In this document: positions 28,988-37,999 of the stretch, one piece after another
Layout of the letters: the number at the start of each line of letters is the position of its first letter
Position numbering within the stretch: the stretch's first letter is position 1
DNA from: Streptomyces griseus
GTDB taxonomy: Bacteria; Actinomycetota; Actinomycetes; Streptomycetales; Streptomycetaceae
DNA length: 64,000 nt
Direction of reading: 5' to 3'
Assembly: GCF_900460065.1 (NCBI RefSeq)
Contig: NZ_UAVD01000031.1
Coordinates: 1 to 64,000 of the forward strand
Made by a program: the position numbers and the translations under genes
The notes under the pieces: model-generated
Seen by the model: the letters and a program-made list of their open reading frames with translations, nothing else
Databases searched by the model: none
Told to the model about the DNA's origin: nothing

Positions 28988-30196
28988 GTGTCCCGCCGTC
29001 TCTTCACCTCGGAATCCGTCACCGAGGGTCACCCCGACAAGATCGCTGACCAGATCAGCGACACGATTCTCGACGCGCTCCTGCGCGAGGACCCCACCTC
29101 GCGCGTCGCCGTCGAGACCTTGATCACCACAGGCCTGGTGCATGTCGCCGGCGAGGTCACCACCAAGGCCTACGCCGACATCCCCAACCTCGTGCGCAAC
29201 AAGGTTCTGGAGATCGGCTACGACTCCTCCAAAAAGGGCTTCGACGGTGCTTCCTGTGGCGTCTCGGTGTCGATCGGCGCGCAGTCGCCGGACATCGCCC
29301 AGGGCGTCGACACCGCGTACGAGAAGCGGGTCGAGGGCGACGAGGACGAGCTCGACAAGCAGGGCGCCGGCGACCAGGGCCTGATGTTCGGCTACGCCTG
29401 CGACGAGACCCCGGAGCTGATGCCGCTCCCGATCCACGTCGCGCACCGCCTCTCCCGGCGGCTGTCCGAGGTGCGCAAGAACGGGACCATCCCCTACCTG
29501 CGCCCCGACGGCAAGACCCAGGTCACCATCGAGTACGACGGTGACAAGGCGGTCCGGCTGGACACGGTGGTCGTCTCCTCGCAGCACGCCTCCGACATCG
29601 ACCTGGACTCGCTGCTCGCGCCCGACATCCGCGAGTTCGTCGTCGAGCACGTGCTCGCACAGCTCGTCGAGGACGGCATCAAGCTGGACACCGAGGGCTA
29701 CCGCCTCCTGGTGAACCCCACCGGCCGCTTCGAGATCGGCGGCCCGATGGGCGACGCCGGTCTCACCGGCCGCAAGATCATCATCGACACCTACGGCGGC
29801 ATGGCCCGGCACGGCGGCGGCGCCTTCTCCGGCAAGGACCCGTCCAAGGTCGACCGCTCCGCCGCGTACGCCATGCGCTGGGTCGCCAAGAACGTGGTGG
29901 CCGCCGGTCTCGCCGCCCGCTGCGAGGTCCAGGTCGCGTACGCGATCGGCAAGGCCGAGCCCGTCGGTCTCTTCGTGGAGACCTTCGGCACCGCCGCCGT
30001 CGACACCGAGAAGATCGAGAACGCGATCGGCGAGGTCTTCGACCTCCGCCCGGCCGCGATCATCCGTGACCTCGACCTGCTCCGCCCGATCTACGCCCAG
30101 ACCGCCGCCTACGGCCACTTCGGCCGTGAGCTGCCCGACTTCACCTGGGAGCGCACCGACCGCGTCGACGCCCTGCGCGCCGCCGCCGGTCTGTAG
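28988..30196 (+). CDS. metK: S-adenosylmethionine synthetase
   Basis: A 402-residue enzyme making SAM from methionine and ATP. EGHPDKIADQISD is at the N-terminus, GAGDQGLMFGYACDE near residue 120, and the glycine-rich GGMARHGGGAFSGKDPSKVD in the C-terminal half. The start is GTG 28988, with AGGGAG upstream. SAM serves methylation throughout the cell, and elevated SAM is known to stimulate Streptomyces antibiotic production. The 199-bp leader shows no riboswitch I can justify. Confidence 0.98.
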   Translation: MSRRLFTSESVTEGHPDKIADQISDTILDALLREDPTSRVAVETLITTGLVHVAGEVTTKAYADIPNLVRNKVLEIGYDSSKKGFDGASCGVSVSIGAQSPDIAQGVDTAYEKRVEGDEDELDKQGAGDQGLMFGYACDETPELMPLPIHVAHRLSRRLSEVRKNGTIPYLRPDGKTQVTIEYDGDKAVRLDTVVVSSQHASDIDLDSLLAPDIREFVVEHVLAQLVEDGIKLDTEGYRLLVNPTGRFEIGGPMGDAGLTGRKIIIDTYGGMARHGGGAFSGKDPSKVDRSAAYAMRWVAKNVVAAGLAARCEVQVAYAIGKAEPVGLFVETFGTAAVDTEKIENAIGEVFDLRPAAIIRDLDLLRPIYAQTAAYGHFGRELPDFTWERTDRVDALRAAAGL

Positions 30197-30243
30197 CGGG
30201 ACCCGCCCGCGTACGACAGCGGGGCGGGCGCCATCGAGCACGG

Positions 30244-30285
30244 CAGCGGGGCCCGGACACCGAACGCGGTGTCCGGGCCCCGCTG
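30244..30285 (+). terminator. Strong terminator hairpin after metK
   Basis: A perfect 19-bp stem (30244-30262 with 30267-30285) and AACG loop lie 48 bp after the metK stop and 45 bp before the priA start. Confidence 0.85.
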
Positions 30286-30329
30286 GCGTGCCCCCGCCGC
30301 TGTCCGTGCCCTCTGGTAGGAATGCAGCT

Positions 30330-32474
30330 GTGAGCAGCGAGAACGAGCGGTCCGCCGAACCGGGCGCCGGGGCGCCGGAGCAGCTTGCGCTGATCCGGGA
30401 GACCGTGCGCCGGGCCAAGGTGCCGCGTGCCAAGCCGCGGACCTGGCGCGGCGCCGCCCTCGCCGAGGAGCTGCCCGTCGCCCGCGTCCTGGTCAACAAG
30501 GGCGTCCTCCACCTCGACCAGTACTTCGACTACGCGGTCCCCGAGGAACTGGACGCCGACGCCCAGCCGGGCGTCCGGGTGCGGGTCCGGTTCGGCGCCG
30601 GAGGACGCAACATCCAGGGCGGACGGCGCGAGGGCGGCGGGCTGATCGACGGGTTCATCGTCGAGCGCCGCGCCGACTCCGACTACCAGGGCGCACTGGC
30701 CGCCCTCGCCTCCGTGGTCTCCCCGGAACCGGTCCTCGGCCCCGACCTGCTGGCCCTCTGCCGCGCCGTCGCCGACCGCTACGCGGGCAGCCTCGCGGAC
30801 GTCCTCCAGCTCGCCGTCCCGCCCCGCAACGGCCGCGCCGAGTCCAAGCCCTCCCCGGACCCGCTGCCCCCGCCGCCCGCCCCGGAGCCGGGCACCTGGG
30901 AGCGGTACGGCCAGGGCCCGGCCTTCCTGCGCGCACTGGCCGAGGGCGGTGCGCCCCGCGCGGTGTGGACGGCCCTGCCCGGCCCGCACTGGCCCGCCGA
31001 GATCGCCGGAGCCGTCGCCGCGACGCTCTCCTCGGGGCGCGGCGCGCTCGTCGTCGTCCCGGACGGCCGGGCCGCCGGACGGGTCGACGCGGCCCTGACC
31101 GAGGCGCTCGGCACCGGCCGGCACGCCCTGCTGACCGCCGAATCCGGCCCCGAGAAGCGCTACCGGCAGTGGCTCGCGGTGCGCCGGGGCTCGGTGCGGG
31201 CGGTCGTGGGGACCCGGGCCGCCATGTTCGCCCCCGTCCGGGACCTCGGGCTGGTCGTCGTCTGGGACGACGGGGACTCCAGCCACAGCGACGACAACGC
31301 CCCCTTCCCGCACGTCCGCGAGGTCCTGGAGCTGCGGTCGGCCCAGGGCCGCTGCGGCTTCCTGCTCGGCGGGCACAGCTGCACGGTCGAGGCCGCCCAG
31401 CTCGTGGAGAGCGGCTGGGCGCTGCCCCTCCTCGCGGACCGCGAACGGCTGCGCCGGGCGGCGCCCCTCATCCGTACGGTCGGGGACGGCGAGCTGGCCC
31501 GGGACGGCGCCGCCCGTACCGCCCGGCTGCCCAGCCTCGCCTGGGGGGCCGTGCGCGACGGGCTGCGCAGCGGTCCGGTCCTGGTCCAGGTGCCCCGCCG
31601 GGGTTACGCCCCCCGCCTCGCCTGCGAACGCTGCCGCACCCCGGCCCGCTGCCGGCACTGCGCGGGTCCCCTGGAGGCGCCGGACCAGCAGGATCTGAAC
31701 TGCGCCTGGTGCGGGCGGGCCGAGCGGGCCTGGCAGTGCGCGGAGTGCGGCTCCGTCCGGCTGCGGGCCCGGATCGTCGGCGCCCGCCGCACGGCGGAGG
31801 AGCTGGGCCGCGCCTTTCCGGCCGTGCCCGTCCGCACCTCGGGGCGCGACCACATCCTGGACGCGGTGCCGGACTCCCCGGCCCTCGTCGTCTCCACGCC
31901 CGGCGCAGAGCCCGTCGCCGAGGGCGGCTACGCGGCGGCCCTGCTCCTGGACGGCTGGGCCATGCTCGGCCGGCCCGATCTGCGGGCCGGGGAGGAGGCG
32001 CTGCGCCGGTGGACGGCGGCGGGCGCGCTCGTCCGGGGCCAGGACGAGGGCGGCACGGTGGTGATCGTGGCCGAGCCGACCGAGCGCGCGGTGCAGGCGC
32101 TGGTCCGCTGGGACCCGGCCGGATTCGCCCGGCGGGAGTTGGCGGAGCGGGCCGAGCTGGGGTTCCCGCCGGTCTCCCGGATGGCCTCGGCGACCGGCCC
32201 CGCCGAGGCCCTGGCAGCGTTCCTCCGGACCGCCGGGCTGCCGCCCGGGGCCGAGATCCTGGGGCCGGTGCCGGTCCCGTCGGCCGGACCCGGCCGACCC
32301 CGCCGGCCGGGGGACGCGCCGCCGGGCGAGACCTGGGAGCGGGCCCTGATCCGGGTGGTCCCGGGGCGCGGGGCGGCCCTCGCCCGCGCGCTGAAGACGG
32401 CGCTCGCCGCCCGCACGGCCAAGGGGGCATCCGACCCGGTCCGCATCAGGATCGATCCGCCCGACATCGGCTGA
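30330..32474 (+). CDS. priA: Primosomal protein N' (PriA), ATPase-degenerate actinobacterial form
   Basis: A 714-residue homologue of the replication-restart protein PriA. The N-terminal DNA-binding part (ARVLVNKGVLHLDQYFDYAV) and the C-terminal domain are recognisable. All eight zinc-binding cysteines appear in the CERC...CRHC...CAWC...CAEC series. The helicase motors are degraded, though: where a GxTGSGKT Walker A belongs the sequence reads TALPGPHWPAEI, and the DEEH box is replaced by VVWDDGDSS. Actinobacterial PriA proteins are known to lack detectable helicase motifs, so this one probably organises restart proteins without unwinding DNA. Start GTG 30330. Confidence 0.93.
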   Translation: MSSENERSAEPGAGAPEQLALIRETVRRAKVPRAKPRTWRGAALAEELPVARVLVNKGVLHLDQYFDYAVPEELDADAQPGVRVRVRFGAGGRNIQGGRREGGGLIDGFIVERRADSDYQGALAALASVVSPEPVLGPDLLALCRAVADRYAGSLADVLQLAVPPRNGRAESKPSPDPLPPPPAPEPGTWERYGQGPAFLRALAEGGAPRAVWTALPGPHWPAEIAGAVAATLSSGRGALVVVPDGRAAGRVDAALTEALGTGRHALLTAESGPEKRYRQWLAVRRGSVRAVVGTRAAMFAPVRDLGLVVVWDDGDSSHSDDNAPFPHVREVLELRSAQGRCGFLLGGHSCTVEAAQLVESGWALPLLADRERLRRAAPLIRTVGDGELARDGAARTARLPSLAWGAVRDGLRSGPVLVQVPRRGYAPRLACERCRTPARCRHCAGPLEAPDQQDLNCAWCGRAERAWQCAECGSVRLRARIVGARRTAEELGRAFPAVPVRTSGRDHILDAVPDSPALVVSTPGAEPVAEGGYAAALLLDGWAMLGRPDLRAGEEALRRWTAAGALVRGQDEGGTVVIVAEPTERAVQALVRWDPAGFARRELAERAELGFPPVSRMASATGPAEALAAFLRTAGLPPGAEILGPVPVPSAGPGRPRRPGDAPPGETWERALIRVVPGRGAALARALKTALAARTAKGASDPVRIRIDPPDIG

Positions 32475-32585
32475 GGCGGGGGAGCCCCCTGCGGGGACCG
32501 TGGGGCCCCGGGCAGGCTGCGGGCCGCGGGCAGGGGACTGCCCCGCCGTGCGACCGGCACGGTGGGGCAGAGGGGTGGCACGCGG

Positions 32586-33149
32586 TCAGCCGTTGCGCGG
32601 GCCGGGGAAGGCGCCGGGGCGCACGTCCTCGCGGACCGGCTGGACCGCCGACGGCTGCGGCGGCATCGAGCGGGCCGCCGGGACCGCGTGCACCGGGGAG
32701 CCGGGCCCTCCGGTGGAGGAACCGGCCGGCCCGCTCCCGACGGAGACCGGGCGCGGCGCGGCCGCGCTCTCGCCGCCCGTCTCGGCGGCGGGCTGCGGCG
32801 TGGCCCGGCGCGTTCCGTAACGGCGGTGCACGGCCTGCTTGGTGACGCCGAGGGCGGAGCCCACCGCGTCCCAGGAGAAGCCCAGCGAGCGGTCGAAGTC
32901 CACCGCGGCCGTGACCAGCGTCTCGACGCTGTCCCGCAGTTCCTGCGCGAGGCGGACGGTGGGGGCCGGGGCCCTGCCGTAGACGACGAAGCCCGCGGAG
33001 GGGCCGGAGCGGCGCGGACGGTAGACGTTGCCCAGCTGGGCGGTGAGGGTGCGCAGCGCGTCCACCTGCCGCCGGACCCGCTCGATGTCCCGCACCAGAA
33101 GATGCAGACTGGCCCGCGCTTGGGCGTCGTGCGTTGCGTGGTCGGCCAT
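32586..33149 (-). CDS. Putative HTH DNA-binding protein with proline/alanine-rich tail
   Basis: A 187-residue protein. Residues 1-40 form a heptad-patterned helix (LHLLVRDIERVRRQVDALRT), likely a coiled coil. Residues about 85-112 contain a helix-turn-helix of sigma-like type (SLGFSWDAVGSALGVTKQAVHRRYG). The last 70 residues are low-complexity Pro, Ala, Gly and Ser. I recognise it as a conserved Streptomyces protein found between priA and fmt, with no assigned role. It is convergent with priA and divergent from fmt. Two palindromes in its upstream region could be its own operator. Confidence 0.8.
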   Translation of the reverse strand: MADHATHDAQARASLHLLVRDIERVRRQVDALRTLTAQLGNVYRPRRSGPSAGFVVYGRAPAPTVRLAQELRDSVETLVTAAVDFDRSLGFSWDAVGSALGVTKQAVHRRYGTRRATPQPAAETGGESAAAPRPVSVGSGPAGSSTGGPGSPVHAVPAARSMPPQPSAVQPVREDVRPGAFPGPRNG

Positions 33150-33207
33150 GAAGAAGCCTCTCGAACCGGCGTTGAAAGGGATCGGGCCGCACCGGGCGGC
33201 CCGCTTC

Positions 33208-33225
33208 GGTCAATCTCCTTTGACC
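33208..33225. promoter_or_regulatory. Inverted repeat GGTCAA-N6-TTGACC
   Basis: Six-base arms are exact, about 60 bp upstream of the minus-strand HTH gene. TTGACC could also serve as a -35 box. It is a candidate operator. Confidence 0.4.
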
Positions 33226-33266
33226 AACGCCCGAGCCGGGTATGTGGTCACGCTATCGGGGCGTAT

Positions 33267-33278
33267 GTGCATATGCAC
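33267..33278. promoter_or_regulatory. 12-bp perfect palindrome GTGCATATGCAC
   Basis: An exact palindrome embedded in a short AT-containing patch in the HTH/fmt divergent space. It is a candidate transcription-factor site. Confidence 0.35.
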
Positions 33279-33480
33279 GGGGCGTGCGCGGCGCGCGTAC
33301 GCCCCCTGGTCGCCGCCCCCCGCGCAGGCTCGGGTACGACCCGCACCCGGCACACACCGAGAGCGCGCACCGACCCCGCGGGTGCCGACCTTCGGGCGAC
33401 GACGGCAGTGTGACGACAGGACCTAGACTGGTGTGCTGCTCGTCACCGTACGTCCTGGCCCGAGAGGCAGTCAGCCACCC

Positions 33481-34413
33481 ATGAAGCTCGTCTTCGCCGG
33501 CACCCCCGAAGTCGCCGTCCCCGCACTGGACGCCCTGATCGCCTCCGACCGCCACGAGGTGGCCGCCGTCGTGACCCGTCCGGACGCCCCGGCCGGGCGG
33601 GGCCGCAGGCTCGTCGCGAGCCCGGTGGCCGAGCGGGCGCAGGAGGCCGGGATCGAGGTGCTCAAGCCCGCGAAGCCGCGGGACGAGGAGTTCCTCGCCC
33701 GGCTGCGCGAGATCGCCCCGGACTGCTGCCCGGTCGTCGCCTACGGGGCCCTGCTGCCCAAGGTCGCCCTGGACGTGCCCGCCCGGGGCTGGGTCAACCT
33801 GCACTTCTCGCTGCTGCCCGCCTGGCGGGGCGCCGCGCCCGTCCAGCACGCGGTGATGGCCGGGGACGAGGTGACCGGCGCGTCGACCTTCCTGATCGAG
33901 GAGGGCCTGGACTCCGGCCCGGTCTACGGCGTCCTCACCGAGGAGGTCCGCCCCACCGACACCAGCGGCGACCTGCTCACCCGCCTCGCCTTCGCGGGCG
34001 CGGGGCTGCTCGCCGCCACCATGGACGGCATCGAGGACGGCACGCTGCACGCCGTCCCCCAGCCCCACGAGGGCGTCACCCTGGCCCCGAAGATCACCGT
34101 CGAGGACGCCCAGGTCCAGTGGTCCGCGCCGGCCCTGCGGGTGGACCGGGTGGTGCGCGGCTGCACCCCGGCCCCCGGCGCCTGGACCGTGTTCCGCGGC
34201 GAGCGGCTCAAGCTGATCCAGGCCACGCCGGTCCTGGACCGCACGGACCTGGCCCCCGGCGAGCTGTCGGCCGCCAAGAACAACGTGTACGTGGGCACCG
34301 GCTCGCACGCGGTCGAGCTGCTCTGGGTCCAGCCGCAGGGCAAGAAGCCGATGCGGGGAGCCGACTGGGCGCGCGGCGTCCGCATCGCCCACGGCGAGCT
34401 GCTGGGCCCGTAG
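33481..34413 (+). CDS. fmt: Methionyl-tRNA formyltransferase
   Basis: A 310-residue enzyme formylating initiator Met-tRNA with 10-formyl-THF. MKLVFAGTPEVAVPALDALI is the family start and fixes ATG 33481. NLHFSLLPAWRGAAPVQHAV carries the catalytic Asn-His-Ser segment, and a C-terminal OB-like domain follows. rsmB follows after a hairpin. No def (peptide deformylase) gene is adjacent in this window. Confidence 0.98.
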   Translation: MKLVFAGTPEVAVPALDALIASDRHEVAAVVTRPDAPAGRGRRLVASPVAERAQEAGIEVLKPAKPRDEEFLARLREIAPDCCPVVAYGALLPKVALDVPARGWVNLHFSLLPAWRGAAPVQHAVMAGDEVTGASTFLIEEGLDSGPVYGVLTEEVRPTDTSGDLLTRLAFAGAGLLAATMDGIEDGTLHAVPQPHEGVTLAPKITVEDAQVQWSAPALRVDRVVRGCTPAPGAWTVFRGERLKLIQATPVLDRTDLAPGELSAAKNNVYVGTGSHAVELLWVQPQGKKPMRGADWARGVRIAHGELLGP

Positions 34414-34447
34414 CGCGCTTCAGGGGGAGGGCGGGGCGGCCCCCCTG

Positions 34448-34479
34448 GCCCCCGGGCCGCCGTTCGGGCGCCCGGGGGC
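34448..34479 (+). terminator. Hairpin between fmt and rsmB
   Basis: A 10-bp perfect stem (34448-34457 with 34470-34479) and 12-base loop lie 35 bp after the fmt stop. Confidence 0.6.
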
Positions 34480-34534
34480 GGCGACGTACGCTGGGAGGGT
34501 TCGCACCTCTCACCGTCAGCGGAGCACCTTTCAC

Positions 34535-35968
34535 GTGAACGACCAGCCGCGTCGCCGTCCCGCCAAGCCCCATCGCCGGCCGAAGAAGGACCCGGTCCGT
34601 TTCCTCGCCTTCGAGGCGCTCCGGGCGGTCGACGAGCGTGACGCGTACGCCAACCTCGTACTGCCCCCGCTGCTGAAGAAGGCCCGTGCCAAGGGCGACT
34701 TCGACGCCCGGGACGCGGCGCTGGCGACCGAGCTGGTCTACGGGACGCTCCGCCGCCAGGGCACGTACGACGCGATCGTGGCGGCCTGCATCGACCGGCC
34801 GCTGCGCGAGGTCGACCCGCCGGTCCTCGACGTCCTGAACATGGGCGTCCACCAGCTGCTCGGCACCCGTATCCCCACCCACGCGGCCGTCTCCGCCAGT
34901 GTGGAGCTGGCCCGGGTGGTGCTGGGGGAGGGTCGTGCGAAGTTCGTCAACGCGGTGCTGCGCAAGGTCACCGCGCACGACCTCGACGGCTGGGTCGAGA
35001 AGGTCGCCCCGCCCTACGACGAGGACGCCGAGGACCACCTCGCCGTCGTACACTCCCACCCGCGCTGGATCGTCTCCGCCCTCTGGGACTCCCTGGGCGG
35101 CGGCCGGGCGGGCATCGAGGACCTGCTGGAGGCCGACAACGAGCGGCCCGAGGTGACGCTGGCGGCCCGCCCCGGCCGCTCCACCACCGGCGAGCTGGTC
35201 GAGGCCCTGGGCGAGGACAACTCCCTGCCGGGCCGCTGGTCCCCGTACGCCGTGCGGATGGCCGAGGGAGGCGAGCCCGGCGCGCTGGCAGCCGTCCAGG
35301 AGGGCCGGGCGGGCGTCCAGGACGAGGGCAGTCAGCTCGTGGCCGCCGCCCTGGCCGCCGCCCCCGTCGAGGGCCGTGACGCCCGCTGGCTGGACGGCTG
35401 CGCGGGCCCCGGCGGCAAGGCCGCCCTGCTCGCCGCCCTCGCCGCCGGGCGGGGCGCCGCCCTGCTCGCCGCGGAGAAGCAGCCGCACCGCGCCCGGCTG
35501 GTCGAGCGGGCGCTCGCCGGCAACCCCGGCCCCTACCAGGTGATCACCGCGGACGGCACCCGCCCGCCCTGGCTGCCCGGTAGCTTCGACCGGATCCTGA
35601 TGGACGTGCCCTGCTCCGGCCTGGGCGCTCTGCGGCGTCGTCCGGAGTCCCGCTGGCGGCGCCGGGCCGAAGACCTGGAAGCCTTCGCCCCGCTCCAACG
35701 AGGCCTGCTGCGCGAGGCGTTGAAGGCCGTACGGGTCGGTGGCGTGGTCGGCTACGCGACCTGCTCGCCGCATCTCGCGGAGACCCGCGTGGTGGTCGAG
35801 GACGTCCTCAAGGGGCGGGGCGGGGAGCCGGTGGAGGCGGAGTGGATCGACGCCCGCCCGCTGATGCCCGGAGTGCCCGCGCTGGGGGACGGCCCCGACG
35901 TCCAGCTCTGGCCGCATCTGCACGGCACGGACGCGATGTATCTGGCGCTGCTGCGCCGGACCGGCTGA
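34535..35968 (+). CDS. rsmB: 16S rRNA (cytosine-967-C5)-methyltransferase RsmB
   Basis: A 477-residue protein with an N-terminal NusB-like RNA-binding domain (about 25-160: FLAFEALRAVDERDAYANLV) and a C-terminal SAM methyltransferase domain. The SAM site is LDGCAGPGGKAALLAAL. The two catalytic-cycle cysteines of m5C enzymes are present: Cys360 in DVPCSGLG and Cys410 in GYATCSPH. The basic N-terminus (NDQPRRRPAKPHRRPKKD) is common in actinobacteria. Start GTG 34535 follows CGGAGCACC. Confidence 0.96.
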   Translation: MNDQPRRRPAKPHRRPKKDPVRFLAFEALRAVDERDAYANLVLPPLLKKARAKGDFDARDAALATELVYGTLRRQGTYDAIVAACIDRPLREVDPPVLDVLNMGVHQLLGTRIPTHAAVSASVELARVVLGEGRAKFVNAVLRKVTAHDLDGWVEKVAPPYDEDAEDHLAVVHSHPRWIVSALWDSLGGGRAGIEDLLEADNERPEVTLAARPGRSTTGELVEALGEDNSLPGRWSPYAVRMAEGGEPGALAAVQEGRAGVQDEGSQLVAAALAAAPVEGRDARWLDGCAGPGGKAALLAALAAGRGAALLAAEKQPHRARLVERALAGNPGPYQVITADGTRPPWLPGSFDRILMDVPCSGLGALRRRPESRWRRRAEDLEAFAPLQRGLLREALKAVRVGGVVGYATCSPHLAETRVVVEDVLKGRGGEPVEAEWIDARPLMPGVPALGDGPDVQLWPHLHGTDAMYLALLRRTG

Positions 35969-36116
35969 ATATCACCGCGTCAGCACACCCGCCCGTACGG
36001 CAAAGGAACGGTAAAGCGCTGGCAAAATGCGCAGAATGTGCGAAGTGTGATGGCCCTGTGAGGCTTCGGAGCGCATCGAGGCGGGGAACCGGCGGGAGAC
36101 GTGGCAGGCTTGGGTC

Positions 36117-36800
36117 ATGGCGCAGATCAACCCCAGCATCCTGTCCGCCGATTTCGCGCGTCTCGCCGAGGAGGCGAAGGCCGTCGAAGGCGCGGACTGG
36201 CTCCATGTCGATGTCATGGACAACCACTTCGTGCCCAACCTGACCCTCGGCGTGCCGATCGTCGAGGCGATCGGCAAGGCCACGGACATCCCGCTGGACT
36301 GCCACCTCATGATCGAGGACCCGGACCGCTGGGCACCCCAGTACGTGGAGGCGGGGGCCGGGTCCGTCACCTTCCACGCGGAGGCCGCGGCGGCTCCGGT
36401 GCGCCTGGCGCGGGAGATCCGGGCGAAGGGGGCGCGCGCCTCGATGGCGCTCAAGCCCGCGACACCCATCGAGCCGTACGAGGACCTGCTCCCCGAGCTG
36501 GACATGCTGCTGATCATGACGGTCGAGCCGGGCTTCGGCGGCCAGGCCTTCCTGGACATCATGCTGCCGAAGATCCGCCGCACCCGGGAGCTGATCGGCA
36601 AGCACGGCCTGGAACTGTGGCTCCAGGTCGACGGCGGGGTCTCGGCCACCACCATCGAGCGCTGCGCCGAGGCCGGCGCCGACGTCTTCGTGGCGGGTTC
36701 CGCCGTCTACGGGGCGCAGGACCCGGCCGCGGCGGTGCGGGAGCTGCGGGCCCAGGCGGACGCGGTCACGGCCGCCGCCCCCTGGGCGTGCGGACACTGA
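36117..36800 (+). CDS. rpe: Ribulose-phosphate 3-epimerase
   Basis: A 227-residue TIM-barrel enzyme of the pentose phosphate pathway. NPSILSADFARLAEE, the metal/proton-transfer VDVMDNHFVPNLTLG motif, CHLMIEDP, MTVEPGFGGQAF and the phosphate-binding VDGG/AGSAVYG are all present. The 148-bp gap after rsmB shows no gene. A sugar-binding regulator follows 79 bp later and may respond to a related sugar phosphate. Confidence 0.98.
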   Translation: MAQINPSILSADFARLAEEAKAVEGADWLHVDVMDNHFVPNLTLGVPIVEAIGKATDIPLDCHLMIEDPDRWAPQYVEAGAGSVTFHAEAAAAPVRLAREIRAKGARASMALKPATPIEPYEDLLPELDMLLIMTVEPGFGGQAFLDIMLPKIRRTRELIGKHGLELWLQVDGGVSATTIERCAEAGADVFVAGSAVYGAQDPAAAVRELRAQADAVTAAAPWACGH

Positions 36801-36879
36801 ACCAAGAGCAGATGAACGCGGTCCGACAGGGCCGATCAAGGACCGCCGGATCTGACAGGATGAACGGCGTATCGGGCGT

Positions 36880-37929
36880 GTGAACAGCAGTGAGGAGATC
36901 GCGGTGTCTGGCATCTCGGCGGGTCGGTCAGCCATGCGGATGGGACCCGCGGAGCTGGTGCAGGCGGCGGCCATGGCCCGCCGGTTCTACCTGGAGGGCA
37001 AGTCCAAGATCCAGATCGCCGAGGAGTTCGGCGTGAGCCGCTTCAAGGTGGCCCGGGTCCTGGAGACGGCCCTGGAACGCGATCTCGTACGCATCGAGAT
37101 CCGGGTACCGGCCGAGCTGGACGCCGAACGCTCCGACGCCCTGCGGGCCCGTTACGGGCTGCGGCACGCGGTGGTCGTCGAGTCCCCGGCCGAGGAGCAG
37201 GAGGACGCCCCCGACCCGGAGAACCTCGGCGAGGTCGCGGCCGACCTGCTCGGCGAGCTCGTCGTCGAGGGCGATGTGCTCGGCCTGGCCTGGGGCCGCT
37301 CCACCATCCACATGGCGGCCGCCCTCGACCGGCTCCCGCCGTGCACGGTCGTCCAGCTGACCGGCGTGTACGACGCGGGCACGGCCGAGCGCGGCTCGGT
37401 CGAGGCGGTCCGCCGGGCGGCCCAGGTCTCCGGGGGCGAGGCGCACCCCATCTACGCGCCGATGCTGCTGCCCGATCCCGCGACGGCCGCCGCGCTGCGC
37501 GAGCAGACCGGCATCGCCCGGGCCTTCGAGTACTTCGACAAGGTGACCGTCGCCGCCGTCTCCATCGGTTCCTGGGAGCCGGGCATCTCCACGGTCCACG
37601 ACATGCTCTCGGACGCCGAGCGCGCCCATTACGCCTCGCTCGGCGTCGCCGCCGAGATGTCCGCGCACCTCTTCGACTCCGACGGCCGCCGGGTCGGCCG
37701 TGACCTGGGGGAGCGGTGCATCACCGTGGAGGCGGACCGGCTGCGCCGGATCCCCGAGGTCGTCGCGATCGCGGGCGGTCAGCGCAAGGCGGCGGCGATC
37801 GGCGCGGTGCTGCGCTCCGGGCTGGTCACCAGCCTGGTGACGGACACCGCCGCGGCCGACTTCCTGCTCACCGAGTCCCCCGCGGGCGTCCGTCCGGCAC
37901 TGGAGCGGGCCGACCCCGACGGGGAGTGA
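36880..37929 (+). CDS. SorC/DeoR-type sugar-binding transcriptional regulator
   Basis: A 349-residue protein (from GTG 36880). An N-terminal helix-turn-helix (about 30-62: ARRFYLEGKSKIQIAEEFGV, SRFKVARVLETAL) is followed by a SorC-type sugar-phosphate-binding domain with GLAWGRSTIHMAAALDRLP, TGVYDAGTAE, FDKVTVAAVSIGSWEPGIST and a C-terminal VAIAGGQRKAAAIGAVLRSG. GTG 36904 is an alternative start and has a better GAGGAG site six bases upstream. The effector is probably a phosphorylated sugar. Position after rpe suggests a link to pentose metabolism, but this is inference. Confidence 0.9.
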   Translation: MNSSEEIAVSGISAGRSAMRMGPAELVQAAAMARRFYLEGKSKIQIAEEFGVSRFKVARVLETALERDLVRIEIRVPAELDAERSDALRARYGLRHAVVVESPAEEQEDAPDPENLGEVAADLLGELVVEGDVLGLAWGRSTIHMAAALDRLPPCTVVQLTGVYDAGTAERGSVEAVRRAAQVSGGEAHPIYAPMLLPDPATAAALREQTGIARAFEYFDKVTVAAVSIGSWEPGISTVHDMLSDAERAHYASLGVAAEMSAHLFDSDGRRVGRDLGERCITVEADRLRRIPEVVAIAGGQRKAAAIGAVLRSGLVTSLVTDTAAADFLLTESPAGVRPALERADPDGE

Positions 37930-37945
37930 CACCGGCGGGAGCGCG

Positions 37946-37983
37946 TCGGGGGCCTCGCACCGGATCCGGTGCGAGGCCCCCGA
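37946..37983. terminator. 38-bp perfect palindrome, bidirectional terminator
   Basis: Nineteen-base arms are exact complements, centred on GGATCC. It lies between the regulator (+) and the terpene synthase (-), which converge here. Confidence 0.85.
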
Positions 37984-37999
37984 TCCGTTCCGACCCGCG

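Larger units (their letters stand above)
33150..33480. other. Divergent intergenic region between the HTH gene and fmt
   Basis: This 331-bp stretch has no credible gene. It holds GGTCAA-N6-TTGACC at 33208-33225 and a perfect 12-bp palindrome GTGCATATGCAC at 33267-33278, in locally lower GC. Promoters for both flanking genes are expected here. Confidence 0.5.

Noticed and set aside
32562..33413. 283-residue plus-strand frame opposite the HTH gene
   Set aside because: Shadow frame; the minus-strand protein has a clear coiled coil and HTH.
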